A DNA stretch of 64,000 bases from [Actinomadura] parvosata subsp. kistnae (GCF_900323885.1 NZ_OOHJ01000030.1:558001-622000); one strand, 5' to 3'. Positions 25,278 to 34,468 are shown, counted from the stretch's first letter. Notes: a model not told the origin generated them from the sequence alone. Program-made: numbers and translations.

Positions 25278-26089
25278 ACGTGACCCGTCGGCAGCTCGGC
25301 CTCCTGGCCGGGGCGGCGCTCCTCGTGCCCGCCCGCCCGGCGCGGGCCACCGCGGCGGCGTGGCAGCTCATGTGGGCGCCCGACCCCGCCAGGACCGGGC
25401 TGGCCGCGTTCGAGACGATCGAGGACGACCGCGCCGGCTCGCATCCCGCCGGCCGGCCGCACATCCGCGTCGAAGGCGACGCCTTCCGCTTCGACATGCA
25501 CACGGCCGACCGGGACACGATGACCGACCGGCAGCGCCAGGAGGTGACCGGCACCCGCAACCCGGACGGTTACCTGCGCTGGCTGAGCGGGGAGACCTGG
25601 CGGGTCACGTACTCGATGTTCATCCCCGCCTCGCTCAGGGCCACGACGACCTTCACCCACATCAGCCAGACGAAGATGCCGGGCACCGGCACCAGCCCGA
25701 TCACCGTCACCTCGCTGCGCCGGGTGAACGGCGTGCAGACCATCGAACACAAGATCTTCGCCTCCGACACGCTGGTCGGCCGCACGGAGCTGGAGCCGTT
25801 GCACGACAAGTGGATCGACGTCGAGTACGAGATCAGGATCGGCGACGGGAGCGCGGGCTCGGTGCGCTGGGTGCTGCGCAGCGGCGGCGTCACGCTCGTG
25901 GACGCGACAAGGACCGGCGACACCTTCCTCGGCGACCGGGTGCGCCCCAAGTGGGGCATCTACCGCTCGCTCGGCGACACCTCCGGCTCGCTGCGGAACT
26001 GCTACCTGCTGCTGCGCGACCTGCGGGCGTACAAGCTGGTGCGGGCCACCTCCGGCGCGGGCCCCGGCCGCCTGGAGGTCCCCCGATGA
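25274..26089 (+). CDS. Secreted polysaccharide-lyase-like jelly-roll protein
   Basis: 271 residues. Tat-like start 'MNVTRRQLGLLAGAALLV', then a concanavalin-A-like sandwich: 'EGDAFRFDMHTADRDTMTDR', 'ETWRVTYSMFIPASLRATT', 'TFTHISQTKMPGTG', 'DKWIDVEYEIRIGDG', 'KWGIYRSLGD'. This order resembles the heparin-lyase-I/PL20-like polysaccharide lyase fold. It is translationally coupled on both sides between two GH28 genes. If it is a lyase, it would make the unsaturated ends that the GH105 enzyme removes. The specific activity is an inference. Confidence 0.68.
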   Translation: MNVTRRQLGLLAGAALLVPARPARATAAAWQLMWAPDPARTGLAAFETIEDDRAGSHPAGRPHIRVEGDAFRFDMHTADRDTMTDRQRQEVTGTRNPDGYLRWLSGETWRVTYSMFIPASLRATTTFTHISQTKMPGTGTSPITVTSLRRVNGVQTIEHKIFASDTLVGRTELEPLHDKWIDVEYEIRIGDGSAGSVRWVLRSGGVTLVDATRTGDTFLGDRVRPKWGIYRSLGDTSGSLRNCYLLLRDLRAYKLVRATSGAGPGRLEVPR

Positions 26090-27522
26090 GGATCTCCCGC
26101 CGCGGCCTGCTCCTCGCGAGCGGCGCCGCCCTGCTCGCCGGACCGGCGATCGCTCCGCCCCGGGCGTTCGCCGCCTCGCCCTGGGACCAGGTGCCGAGGA
26201 TCCTGGCCAGGATCGTCCCGCCCGCGTTCCCCGACCGCACGTTCCCGATCACCGCCTACGGCGCCAAGGGGGACGGCTCCACCGACTGCACGGCCGCCTT
26301 CCGCGACGCGATCGCCGCGTGCGCCGCCGCCGGCGGCGGCCGGGTCGTGGTGCCGTCCGGCACCTTCCGCACCGGCGCGATCCACCTGCTGTCGAACGTG
26401 AACCTCCAGGTCGACGGCACGATCCGGTTCAGGACCGATCCGGCCTCGTACCTGCCGGTCGTGCTGACGAGGTGGGAGGGCATCGAGTGCTACAACTACT
26501 CGCCCTTCATCCACGCCGACGGCCGGACCAACATCGCGATCACCGGCTCGGGCACCATCGACGGCAACGCCCCCGCCGGCGACTGGGCGTCGTGGGGCAA
26601 CGGCGGCGACGATCGCGACCGGCTCCGCGAGTGGGGCGCGAACGACCACCCGGTGGCGCAGCGCCGCTTCGGCAGCGGCCACAAGCTGCGCCCCAACATG
26701 ATCGGCCTCTACAACTGCACCGCCGTCCTGGTCGAGGGCGTCACGCTGCGCAACCCGGCCATGTGGACGCTGCACCCGGTCTACTGCACGAACGTCACGG
26801 TCAGGAACGTCACCTTCTTCTCCACCAACTCCCAGGGCGACGGCTGCGACCCCGACTCGTGCACCGACGTGCTGATCGAGGGCTGCCGGTTCGACACCAA
26901 CGACGACTGCGTCCCGATCAAGTCCGGCCGCGACCGCGACGGCCGCCGCGTCGGCCGGCCGTCCCGGAACATCGTGATCAGGAACTGCCGGTTCAGCGGC
27001 CGGTGGGGCGGCGTCACGATCGGCAGCGAGATGTCCGGCGGCGTGCGCGACGTCTTCGCCGAGGACTGCGCGTGCAACGCACCCGACTTCCCCGGCCGCC
27101 ACCCGCTCAAGTACGCCCTCTACGTCAAGACCAGCTTCAACCGCGGCGGCTACGTGGACGGCGTGCACCTGCGCCGCATCACCGGCCACGACCTGGAACG
27201 CAGCGCGCTCTACGTGACGCTCACCTACGAGACGTCGGGCTCCCTGCCGCCGGTCGTCCAGAACCTCACCGCCGACGGCCTGGTCATCGACGGCGCGGCC
27301 CAGGCGTACAACCTGGACGGCCGGCCGACGGACCACATCAAGAACGTCACGATCTCCAACAGCACGTTCACCCACATCTCGACGGCCGCGCCGACCGCCT
27401 CGAACGTCGACAACCTGGTGCTGTCCGGCGTCTCCGTCAACGGCAAGGACATCTCGAACACGGCGGTCGCCCGCTCGCCCGGCGGCCTGCCCACCCTCGA
27501 CCACGGGGAGCCCCAGCCATGA
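26086..27522 (+). CDS. Secreted GH28-family glycosidase, Tat signal
   Basis: 478 residues. Twin-arginine signal 'MRISRRGLLLASGAALL'. 'SQGDGCDPDSCTDVLIEGC' near residues 247-266, 'DTNDDCVPIKSGRD' and 'IGSEMSGGVRDVFAEDC' are canonical bacterial GH28 active-site segments, with DD followed by Cys as in most members (the first GH28 copy has Gly there). 'YLPVVLTRWEGIECYNYSPF' is shared almost exactly with the 23841 paralogue. The ATG overlaps the previous stop. It is likely an exo-acting galacturonidase or rhamnogalacturonan hydrolase. Confidence 0.92.
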   Translation: MRISRRGLLLASGAALLAGPAIAPPRAFAASPWDQVPRILARIVPPAFPDRTFPITAYGAKGDGSTDCTAAFRDAIAACAAAGGGRVVVPSGTFRTGAIHLLSNVNLQVDGTIRFRTDPASYLPVVLTRWEGIECYNYSPFIHADGRTNIAITGSGTIDGNAPAGDWASWGNGGDDRDRLREWGANDHPVAQRRFGSGHKLRPNMIGLYNCTAVLVEGVTLRNPAMWTLHPVYCTNVTVRNVTFFSTNSQGDGCDPDSCTDVLIEGCRFDTNDDCVPIKSGRDRDGRRVGRPSRNIVIRNCRFSGRWGGVTIGSEMSGGVRDVFAEDCACNAPDFPGRHPLKYALYVKTSFNRGGYVDGVHLRRITGHDLERSALYVTLTYETSGSLPPVVQNLTADGLVIDGAAQAYNLDGRPTDHIKNVTISNSTFTHISTAAPTASNVDNLVLSGVSVNGKDISNTAVARSPGGLPTLDHGEPQP

Positions 27523-29036
27523 GATCGCTCGTCCAAGCCCTGCTGGCGGGCGTGCTCGCCCTGCCCTGCATGGCCGCCCAGCCCGTGAGCGCCGCCGCCG
27601 AGTTCAACGTGCGCGACTACGGCGCCACCGGCAACGGCGCCACGAACGACGACGACGCCATCGACCGCGCGATCGACGCCGCCTCCGCCGCGCCCGGCGG
27701 CATCGTGGTCTTTCCGTCCGGCCGCTACCGTTCCCGCACGATCCACCTCAAGTCACACCTCACGCTCAGACTCGACAGCGGCGCCACCCTCCTCGCCGCG
27801 GGCAGCGGCATGGACGCGCCCGAGTCCAACCCCTACGACGACTACCAGGACTACGGCCACAGCCACTTCCACAACTCGTTGCTGTGGGGCAGCGGCGTCA
27901 CCGACGTGCACCTCACCGGCACCGGCACGATCGACGGCGACGGCAACCTGATCACCGGCAACCCGTCGTCCGGCCAGGCCGACAAGGCGCTCACGCTCAC
28001 CGAGTGCTCCGACATCAGCCTGACCGGGGTCACCTTCCGGCGCGGCGGCCACTTCGCCGCCCTCATCAACGGCTGCCACGACATCACGATCGACGGCCTG
28101 AGGACGATCCGCTCCAGCAGCGGCGTGCGCGACGGCGTCAACCTGATCAACAGCTGGAACGTCACCGTCACGAACAGCCGCATCGAGTCCAACGACGACG
28201 CCCTGGTGTTCAAGAGCGACTACGCGCTCGGCCACACCTTCACCAGCCAGAACGTGCGGGTCCGCGACACGACGGTCTACTCGCACGAGAACAACGCGCT
28301 GCAGTTCGGCTCCGAGACGTGCGGAAACTTCCGGGACTTCCGGTTCGAGAACGTCACGGTGCTCGGCGCGGGCAAGGCCGGCATCGGCATCGTCTCCATG
28401 GACGGCGCGATCATCGAGGACATCCACTACGACGGCGTCTCGCTCACCAAGACCACGTCGCCGTTCTTCTCCAAGATCGGTGAACGGAGGCGCTGCCCCG
28501 GCTCGCCGCCCGCCGGCCGCATCCGGAACATCACGATCTCGAACGTGACCGGGACCCGCCTGACCGCGCCCGTGGTCACCGGCACCGTCGGCGCCTCCGA
28601 CTACACCAGCACCCTGACCGGCACGCCGTCCGTGGACATCGGCCCCGGCATCACGTTCACGAACGTCGACCTGACGGTCCCCGGCGGGCATCCGGCCTCC
28701 GAGGCGAGCAGGAACCCGGGCGAGTTCCTCACCACATACCCGCCGCGCGACTACGGGGCCCGCCCGTCGTACGGCTACTGGATCAGGCACGCCACCGGCA
28801 TCACGCTCAATGGCGAGACCCGCTTCGACGACAACGACAACCGGCCGTACCTGATCGCCGACGACGCCTCCAACGTGCGACTGGACGGTGTCGTCGCGCA
28901 ACGCGGCAGCCGCAGCGCGTACGACGTGGGCTTCACCGGCGTCAACGGCTACGCCGTGCGCGACAGCACCAACACCTCGGGCGGGGCTCTGCGCGTCAGG
29001 GCCACCGGCTCCACACCCATCGGGAGGACCCGGTGA
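27519..29036 (+). CDS. Secreted GH28-like beta-helix enzyme, divergent subtype
   Basis: 505 residues with a Sec rather than Tat signal (cleavage near 'QPVSAAAEF'). 'FNVRDYGATGNGATNDDDAI' is the beta-helix cap. 'SGVRDGVNLINSWNVTVTN', 'SNDDALVFKSDYALG' and 'NALQFGSETCGNFRDF' parallel the three GH28 active-site segments but with altered residues (DGVN instead of DGxDP). It is therefore probably active on a different linkage from the two Tat-exported paralogues. The start is coupled to the previous stop. Downstream a GTGA overlap opens a 23-residue ORF. Confidence 0.85.
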   Translation: MRSLVQALLAGVLALPCMAAQPVSAAAEFNVRDYGATGNGATNDDDAIDRAIDAASAAPGGIVVFPSGRYRSRTIHLKSHLTLRLDSGATLLAAGSGMDAPESNPYDDYQDYGHSHFHNSLLWGSGVTDVHLTGTGTIDGDGNLITGNPSSGQADKALTLTECSDISLTGVTFRRGGHFAALINGCHDITIDGLRTIRSSSGVRDGVNLINSWNVTVTNSRIESNDDALVFKSDYALGHTFTSQNVRVRDTTVYSHENNALQFGSETCGNFRDFRFENVTVLGAGKAGIGIVSMDGAIIEDIHYDGVSLTKTTSPFFSKIGERRRCPGSPPAGRIRNITISNVTGTRLTAPVVTGTVGASDYTSTLTGTPSVDIGPGITFTNVDLTVPGGHPASEASRNPGEFLTTYPPRDYGARPSYGYWIRHATGITLNGETRFDDNDNRPYLIADDASNVRLDGVVAQRGSRSAYDVGFTGVNGYAVRDSTNTSGGALRVRATGSTPIGRTR

Positions 29037-29104
29037 CCGTGTACTCCGAGGCGCGGTCCGGCACGTTCGCGGTGCGGGCCCGCGTGATCACCCCCGCAGA
29101 TTAG
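29033..29104 (+). CDS. 23-residue ORF coupled to the GH28-like gene
   Basis: The GTG at 29033 overlaps the TGA of the GH28-like gene, has GGGAGGA 7 nt upstream, and ends at TAG 29102-29104, just before the AGGAGG of the next gene. The product is basic to neutral ('YSEARSGTFAVRARVI') with no known match. It may be a remnant of a lost gene in the operon, or a spacer whose translation carries ribosomes to the next ribosome-binding site. Confidence 0.4.
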   Translation: MTVYSEARSGTFAVRARVITPAD

Positions 29105-29115
29105 GAGGCGCCACC

Positions 29116-30906
29116 ATGAAACGCACGGCGACGCTCGCCGTTCTCGCCCTTCTCGCCGGCCTGCTCACCGGCGCGCCGGCGCGGGCCGACCTGCAACATC
29201 CGCGCCAGGCGTTCCTGCGCGGCTCGGTCGCCGGCCTCTTCCTGCACTGGGGCGAGCGGACCTCGCCCCAGCACACGAGCTGCACCGCCTGGGAGAACGA
29301 CGTCACCAGCGGCGGCTGGAGCCCGTCCTACTGGGTGAACGAGGCCAAGAAGCTGCACGCCCAGTACATCGTGCTGGCCACCTTCCACAGCCGGCTCGGC
29401 TACGCCCGGCCGTACCCGTCGAAGATCCCCGGAAGCTGCGCCACCAAGCGGGACTTCCTCGGCGAGCTGATCGACGCGGCCGGCGCGCAGGGGCTGAAGG
29501 TCATCCACTACATGACCGACGACCCGCAGTGGCACGCCGAGGGCCTGTCGTCGGGGTCGTGGCTGGACTCCGGCGCCTTCTCCCGCCACGTCGGCCACGA
29601 CGTGGACCTGACCAGCCGCGACGGGTTCGGCGAGTTCTCCTACCTGCAGTTCTTCGAGCAGATGGAGCGGTACCCGAAGCTCGCCGGGTTCTGGATCGAC
29701 AACGACAACGCCTACTGGGAGCGCAACGACCTCTACGCCAAGATCTACCAGCGGCGGCCCGACATGACGATCTCGAACAACAACGAGGACACGCCGATCA
29801 TGGACATGATCAGCAACGAGCAGAAGACCGGCATGACGCCGTCCTACGACTACCCGCAGGCGGTCTACACGGCGCTGCCCCGCCTGATCGAGGCCGACTT
29901 CAAGCTGCCCACCGGCGGCCCGTGGTGGTACGGCGGCTCCGACCAGAGCGTGGACCGCAAGCTGACGCTCGGCCGGCTGATCACCAACGCCGGCTCGTCG
30001 ATCAAGGCGCTGATGGCCGAGACCCCCATGGTCAACGGGCGTTTCCCGGCCCAGCAGGCCGCGTTCAACACCTTCGCCGGCACGTACCTGTCGGCGATCT
30101 GGGAGTCGCTCGGCGGCACGGAAGGCGGCGGCTACATGTACGGCGGGCTCAAGCCGGGCTTCTGGAACGACGGCGCGCACGGCGTCACCACGATCGCCAA
30201 GAACGACCCGAACCGGCACTACGTCCACGTGATCACGCCGCCGTCCGGCAGCACCCTGTCGCTGCGGGACAACGGCTACCGGATCGCCTCGGTGACGAAC
30301 CTGCGCACCGGCGCCCCGGTGAGCTTCACCCAGGCGAACGGCACGCTCACGCTGAAGGGGATCTCCTCCTGGGACCCGTACGACACCGTCTTCAAGGTCG
30401 TCTCCAGCGGCCGGCAGGGCATCCACTCCGGCGTCACCCTCTCGGCGAACTCCTCCACCGGCGGCCACCCCGCCTCGGCCGCGGGCGACGGCGACTACCT
30501 CACCTACTGGGACAGCGGCGCGGCCGAGCCCGCCCGGCTGACCTTCGACCTGGGCTCGGCCAAACGTGTCCAGTACATCGCCTTCAACCAGCGGGAGGAC
30601 TCCACCGTCCATCCGTCGTCGGGGTCGGCGCGGATCTCCGGCTACCAGGTGCACGTCAGCAACGACGGGTCGAGCTGGGGCAGCGCGGTCAAGACCGGCA
30701 CCGTGCCGAACGCGCGCGGCGTCCAGATCATCGACCTCGGCGCCGTCACCGCCCGCTACGTCCGCCTCTCCAAGACCGGCCACCACGGCGTCGCCCGCTG
30801 GCGCGTGGACGAGGCGTGGGTCGGCGGCGCGTACGCCGGGAGCCTGGTGACGGCCACGACCGCGAACGGCGACCCCGACCTCGACCACGGGGAGGTGCGG
30901 CCATGA
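29116..30906 (+). CDS. Secreted GH29-like glycosidase with discoidin domain
   Basis: 596 residues. Signal 1-25, then the GH29-like barrel ('AGLFLHWGERTSPQH', 'YIVLATFHSRLGYARPYPS', 'LAGFWIDNDNAYWE', 'AGSSIKALMAETPMVNGRFP') to about residue 430, and a C-terminal F5/8C discoidin module ('YWDSGAAEPARLTFDLGSAK', 'VQIIDLGAVTARYVRLS'). It is close to the N-terminal 575 residues of the protein encoded at 14023-16842 but lacks its three extra modules. TAGGAGG precedes the ATG. The last codons are coupled to the GH27 gene. It is likely an alpha-L-fucosidase or a related exo-enzyme on side chains. Confidence 0.87.
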   Translation: MKRTATLAVLALLAGLLTGAPARADLQHPRQAFLRGSVAGLFLHWGERTSPQHTSCTAWENDVTSGGWSPSYWVNEAKKLHAQYIVLATFHSRLGYARPYPSKIPGSCATKRDFLGELIDAAGAQGLKVIHYMTDDPQWHAEGLSSGSWLDSGAFSRHVGHDVDLTSRDGFGEFSYLQFFEQMERYPKLAGFWIDNDNAYWERNDLYAKIYQRRPDMTISNNNEDTPIMDMISNEQKTGMTPSYDYPQAVYTALPRLIEADFKLPTGGPWWYGGSDQSVDRKLTLGRLITNAGSSIKALMAETPMVNGRFPAQQAAFNTFAGTYLSAIWESLGGTEGGGYMYGGLKPGFWNDGAHGVTTIAKNDPNRHYVHVITPPSGSTLSLRDNGYRIASVTNLRTGAPVSFTQANGTLTLKGISSWDPYDTVFKVVSSGRQGIHSGVTLSANSSTGGHPASAAGDGDYLTYWDSGAAEPARLTFDLGSAKRVQYIAFNQREDSTVHPSSGSARISGYQVHVSNDGSSWGSAVKTGTVPNARGVQIIDLGAVTARYVRLSKTGHHGVARWRVDEAWVGGAYAGSLVTATTANGDPDLDHGEVRP

Positions 30907-32249
30907 TGAGAGCCGCGCTCGCGACCATCCTCGCCTTGTGCGTGCTCACGGGCCCCGCCGAGGCGGCCTCCGACAACGGGCTGTCGATCCGGCCCGCGAT
31001 GGGCTGGAGCAGCTGGAGCTTCGTGCGCCGCCAGCCCACCGAGGCCAAGATCAAGGCCCAGGCGGACGCGCTCGTCAGCAGCGGCCTGCGCGACAAGGGC
31101 TACGTCTACGTCAACCTCGACGACTTCTACCAGAAGTGCGACGGCAACGGCTTCGTCGTCGACTCCTACGGCCGCTGGGCCGTGGACGCCGCCAAGTTCC
31201 CCTCGGGGATCAAGGCGCTGGCCGACTACGTCCACGGCAAGGGCCTGAAGTTCGGCTTCTACGTCACCCCCGGCATCGCCAAGAACGCCGTCACCGCCGA
31301 CACCCCCGTCGAGGGCACCTCCTACCACGCCCGCGACATCGCCGACACCTCGCAGACCCACAAGAACTACAACTGCAAGAACATGTACCGGCTCGACTTC
31401 TCCCACCCCGGCGCGCAGGCGTTCATCGACTCGTGGGCCAGGCAGATGGCCTCCTGGGGCGTGGACTACCTCAAGATCGACGGGGTGGACGCGTCCACGG
31501 TCGCCGACGTGGAGGCGTGGGACCGGGCGCTGCGCAAGACCGGCCGGCCGATCAACTTCGCGCTGTCCAACAACCTGCCGATCGCCCAGGCCGCCACCTG
31601 GAGGCGGCTGGCCAACAGCTGGCGCACCCAGGGCGACGTCGAGTGCTACTGCGGGCCCGGTCCGAACGGCAGCGGCTTCCCGCTCACCGACTGGGCGCAC
31701 GTGTCCAGCCGGTTCGGCTCGGCCGCCTCGTGGCAGCCGTACGCGGGGCCGGGCGGCTGGAACGACTACGACTCCCTCGAGATCGGCAACGGCGACCAGG
31801 TGGGGCTCACCGCCGACCAGCGCCGCTCGCACCTGACCCACTGGGCCATGGCCGCCAGCCCGCTGCTGCTCGGCACCGACCTGACCGCCCTGACCACCGT
31901 CGACCTGGCGATGCTGAGGAACGAGCGGCTGATCGCGGTCGACCAGGACGGCGTGGCCGCGCAGCGCGTCGTCAACAGCGGCGTCAAGCAGGTGTGGCGC
32001 AAACGGGAGGCGAACGGCGACTACGTCGTCACGCTCTACAACACCGGCACGTCGGGCCGCTCCACGGTGAGCGTGACCTGGGCGCAGGTGGGCTTCACCG
32101 GCCCGGCCGCGGTCACGAACCTGTGGTCCGGCGCGTCCGAGGGCACGGTGGCCTCCTCCTACAGCGCCACCCTCCGCCCGGGTGAGACCCGGCTCATCCG
32201 CGCCCGGCCCGACGTCCTGCGTGCCGGGCCGGGCGTCTCGCCGCCCTGA
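30903..32249 (+). CDS. Secreted GH27 alpha-galactosidase family enzyme
   Basis: 448 residues. Signal 1-22. 'RPAMGWSSWSFVR' corresponds to the GH27 opening (MGWNSWN), 'GLKFGFYVTPGI' to the second barrel strand, 'GVDYLKIDGVD' holds the nucleophile Asp, and 'WAMAASPLLLGTDL' plus 'RNERLIAVDQD' are conserved late motifs. The C-terminal beta-domain ends near 420. An unusual 'ECYCGPGPNGSG' Cys pair lies near the acid/base loop. It could equally be an alpha-galactosidase or a beta-L-arabinopyranosidase, both in GH27. Last gene of the coupled run; a strong terminator follows. Confidence 0.92.
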   Translation: MMRAALATILALCVLTGPAEAASDNGLSIRPAMGWSSWSFVRRQPTEAKIKAQADALVSSGLRDKGYVYVNLDDFYQKCDGNGFVVDSYGRWAVDAAKFPSGIKALADYVHGKGLKFGFYVTPGIAKNAVTADTPVEGTSYHARDIADTSQTHKNYNCKNMYRLDFSHPGAQAFIDSWARQMASWGVDYLKIDGVDASTVADVEAWDRALRKTGRPINFALSNNLPIAQAATWRRLANSWRTQGDVECYCGPGPNGSGFPLTDWAHVSSRFGSAASWQPYAGPGGWNDYDSLEIGNGDQVGLTADQRRSHLTHWAMAASPLLLGTDLTALTTVDLAMLRNERLIAVDQDGVAAQRVVNSGVKQVWRKREANGDYVVTLYNTGTSGRSTVSVTWAQVGFTGPAAVTNLWSGASEGTVASSYSATLRPGETRLIRARPDVLRAGPGVSPP

Positions 32250-32262
32250 CCCCGGCACCCGC

Positions 32263-32311
32263 GGACGGCCCCGCCGTCTCGTCCGAGACGCACCCGGGGG
32301 CGGGGCCGTCC
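32263..32311 (+). terminator. Strong terminator ending the polysaccharide operon
   Basis: GGACGGCCCCGCC (32263-32275) and GGCGGGGCCGTCC (32299-32311) are perfect 13-bp complements. A second small stem GTCTCG-TC-CGAGAC lies in the loop. It begins 13 bp after the GH27 stop. Confidence 0.85.
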
Positions 32312-32389
32312 CCGCCCTCGCGTGCCCGGACAGCGGTGATGGCCGCGCTCGCGCCGGCGGCTTCTGGATCAGACTCCCAGGCCGTCAGC

Positions 32390-32908
32390 TCACCACCGCC
32401 CGGGCAGAGCCGGTGAGCCCCTGGGCGGCAGGGCGGCGCGGGCGATGGCCGCGCGTTCGGCCGCCTCGCGTTCGGCGGCCTCCCGCTCCGCCGCGGCGCG
32501 CCGGTCGTAGGCGGCGCGGGCCGCGGCGATGGCGTTCTGGTGCTCCTCGGTCCAGACGACCAGGGCGTTGATGGTGGCGTGCAGGGTCGCGCCCATCGGC
32601 GTCAGCGCGTAGTCCACGCGCGGCGGGACGGTCGGGTGCACGGTGCGGCTCACCAGCCCGTCGCGTTCCAGATGCCGCAGGGTACGGGCCAGCATCCGCT
32701 GGCTGACCCCGTCGATCGCGCGGCGCAGCTCGGTGAAACGCAGGCTGCGCTTGTCCAGCAGCGCGATCACCAGCAGCGACCACTTGTCGGCGATGCGGTC
32801 GAGGATCTGCCGCACCTCGCAGTCGGCGCGCTGGTCCCACTGGAGAACGTCGTCGTCGACGCCGGTATCCGCGCAGTAACCGAGGGACTCGAAAGTGCCG
32901 TCTTCCAT
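32390..32908 (-). CDS. HxlR-family winged-helix regulator
   Basis: 172 residues from the ATG at 32908 (the frame is open to 32998). 'CEVRQILDRIADKWSLLVI' and 'LRFTELRRAIDGVSQRMLAR' followed by 'LRHLERDGLVSRTVHPTVPP' form the HxlR winged helix; a single Cys in 'ADCEV' could sense electrophiles as in related proteins. The tail after residue 135 is an unusual Glu-Arg-Ala repeat ('AAEREAAEREAAERAAIAR'), predicted to be one long charged helix. It is divergent from an MFS exporter, with a GGAACCGGTTCC palindrome between, so it probably controls that exporter. Confidence 0.9.
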   Translation of the reverse strand: MEDGTFESLGYCADTGVDDDVLQWDQRADCEVRQILDRIADKWSLLVIALLDKRSLRFTELRRAIDGVSQRMLARTLRHLERDGLVSRTVHPTVPPRVDYALTPMGATLHATINALVVWTEEHQNAIAAARAAYDRRAAAEREAAEREAAERAAIARAALPPRGSPALPGRW

Positions 32909-32978
32909 GGTCACCGATGGTGCCTGACGATGCTGTCGGTTACAAGAGGGAACCGGCAGGCATGCGGGGAACGGCCCC

Positions 32979-32990
32979 GGAACCGGTTCC
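32979..32990. promoter_or_regulatory. GGAACCGGTTCC palindrome in the HxlR/MFS intergenic region
   Basis: A perfect 12-bp palindrome 25 bp before the MFS ATG. A further half-site (GGGAACCGG) lies at about 32948-32956. It is the best candidate operator between the divergent genes, and it resembles the half-sites of the TetR operator at 51290-51331. Confidence 0.5.
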
Positions 32991-33015
32991 CGCGTCATGA
33001 GGAAGTCGGGGTCCG

Positions 33016-34449
33016 ATGTCCAATTCCGTCACTGGATCCGCCGGTGGGCCGGCCCGCCTGACAGGGCGGGCGTGGGGCGTGCTGCTGGTGCTGTGCGGCG
33101 CGATCTTCCTGGAGGGGATCGACGTGGCGATGCTGAACGTGGCGCTGCCGTCGATCCGCGCCGACCTGGGCCTGTCCACCGGGACGCTCAGCGGGGTCGT
33201 CAGCGCCTACGTGCTTGGCTACGGCGGGTTCATGCTGCTCGGCGGGCGCGCCGCCGACCTGCTGGGCCACCGCCGCATGTTCGTGTTGTGGCTGGCGGTC
33301 TTCCTGGTCTTCTCCGGGATCGGCGGGCTCGCCACGGAGGGCTGGATGCTGCTGGTCGCCCGGTTCGTCACGGGGGTCGCGGCCGCGTTCATGGCCCCGG
33401 CCGGGCTGGCGCTGGTCACGTCCAATTTTCCGGAGGGGCCCGCGCGCACCAAGGCGCTCGGTGTGTACGCGGGGACGGCGGCGGGCGGGTTCTCGCTCGG
33501 CGTGGTCGCGGGCGGCGCGCTCGCCTCGTTCGGCTGGCGGTGGGTGTTCTTCGCGCCGGTCATCCTGTCGGCGCTGATCCTGGTGGCGGCCCTGGCTCTG
33601 GTCCGCGACAGCGGCGGTGAGCGCCCTTCGGGCGGGTTCGACCTGGCGGGCGCGTTCACCATCACGGGGGCGATGCTGCTGCTGGTCTATGGGGTGGTCC
33701 GGCTGGAGCACGCGGGCGACGGCCCCGCCGTGACCGCGGGCGTGTTCGCCGCGGGCCTGGCGCTGCTCGGGCTGTTCACCGCGATCGAGCGGCGCTCCCC
33801 GTCCCCGCTGCTGCGGCTGGGCATCCTGCGGTCGGCGCCGCTGGTGCGGGTGAACGTGGCCGCCCTGCTGTTCCTGGCCGCGTTCGCGGGCTTCCAGTTC
33901 CTGGTCACCCTGTACCTCCAGGAGTTGCGCGGCTGGAGCACGATGCAGACCGGCCTGGCCATGCTGGTGATCGGCATCGACACCGTCCTCGCGCCCGTGC
34001 TGACGCCGCGCCTGGTCAACCGCTTCGGCAACACCCGGGTGCTGTTCGGCGGCATCGTGCTCGCGGCGGTGGCGTACGCGCTGTTCCTTCCCGTCGGGAC
34101 GGACTGGACCTACACCGCCATGCTGCCCGCGCTGGCACTGCTCGGGCTGGCCTTCTCCCTGGCGTACGGCCCGCTGACCATGGCCGCCACCGACGGCGTC
34201 GCCGAGGACGAGCACGGCCTGGCGGGCGGCCTGCTCTACACCTCCATCCAGTTCGGCACGGCACTGGGGCTGTCGGCCGTCACCGCCGTCAGCGTCGCCG
34301 CCGGCTCCGGCCTGGACGCCCTGCGCACCGCGCTGCTCGTGCCCGTGGCGGCGGCGGCGCTCGGCGCGGCCGTCATCGCCTTCGGCCTCCGCACGCCCGC
34401 CCCGCAGCGCGCCACCTCACCGGCCGAGTCCACCACGACCGCCGCCTGA
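33016..34449 (+). CDS. MFS drug exporter (DHA2-like, 14 helices)
   Basis: 477 residues with about 14 hydrophobic segments. 'GIDVAMLNVALPSIRADLG' is the DHA2 motif in helix 1, 'GGRAADLLGHRRMFV' is motif A, and 'AGGFSLGVVAGGALASFGWR' is motif C, diagnostic for drug/proton antiporters. It is divergent from the HxlR gene and 19 bp before a PPOX-fold gene on the same strand. It would export a toxic small molecule whose presence the HxlR protein senses. Confidence 0.92.
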   Translation: MSNSVTGSAGGPARLTGRAWGVLLVLCGAIFLEGIDVAMLNVALPSIRADLGLSTGTLSGVVSAYVLGYGGFMLLGGRAADLLGHRRMFVLWLAVFLVFSGIGGLATEGWMLLVARFVTGVAAAFMAPAGLALVTSNFPEGPARTKALGVYAGTAAGGFSLGVVAGGALASFGWRWVFFAPVILSALILVAALALVRDSGGERPSGGFDLAGAFTITGAMLLLVYGVVRLEHAGDGPAVTAGVFAAGLALLGLFTAIERRSPSPLLRLGILRSAPLVRVNVAALLFLAAFAGFQFLVTLYLQELRGWSTMQTGLAMLVIGIDTVLAPVLTPRLVNRFGNTRVLFGGIVLAAVAYALFLPVGTDWTYTAMLPALALLGLAFSLAYGPLTMAATDGVAEDEHGLAGGLLYTSIQFGTALGLSAVTAVSVAAGSGLDALRTALLVPVAAAALGAAVIAFGLRTPAPQRATSPAESTTTAA

Positions 34450-34468
34450 CAACGGAAGGAAAGGACCG

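Noticed and set aside
23841..27522. Recent tandem duplication of GH28 as a mobile event
   Set aside because: The two GH28 copies are clearly related but have diverged along their length and are separated by a different coupled gene; no flanking repeats were seen.
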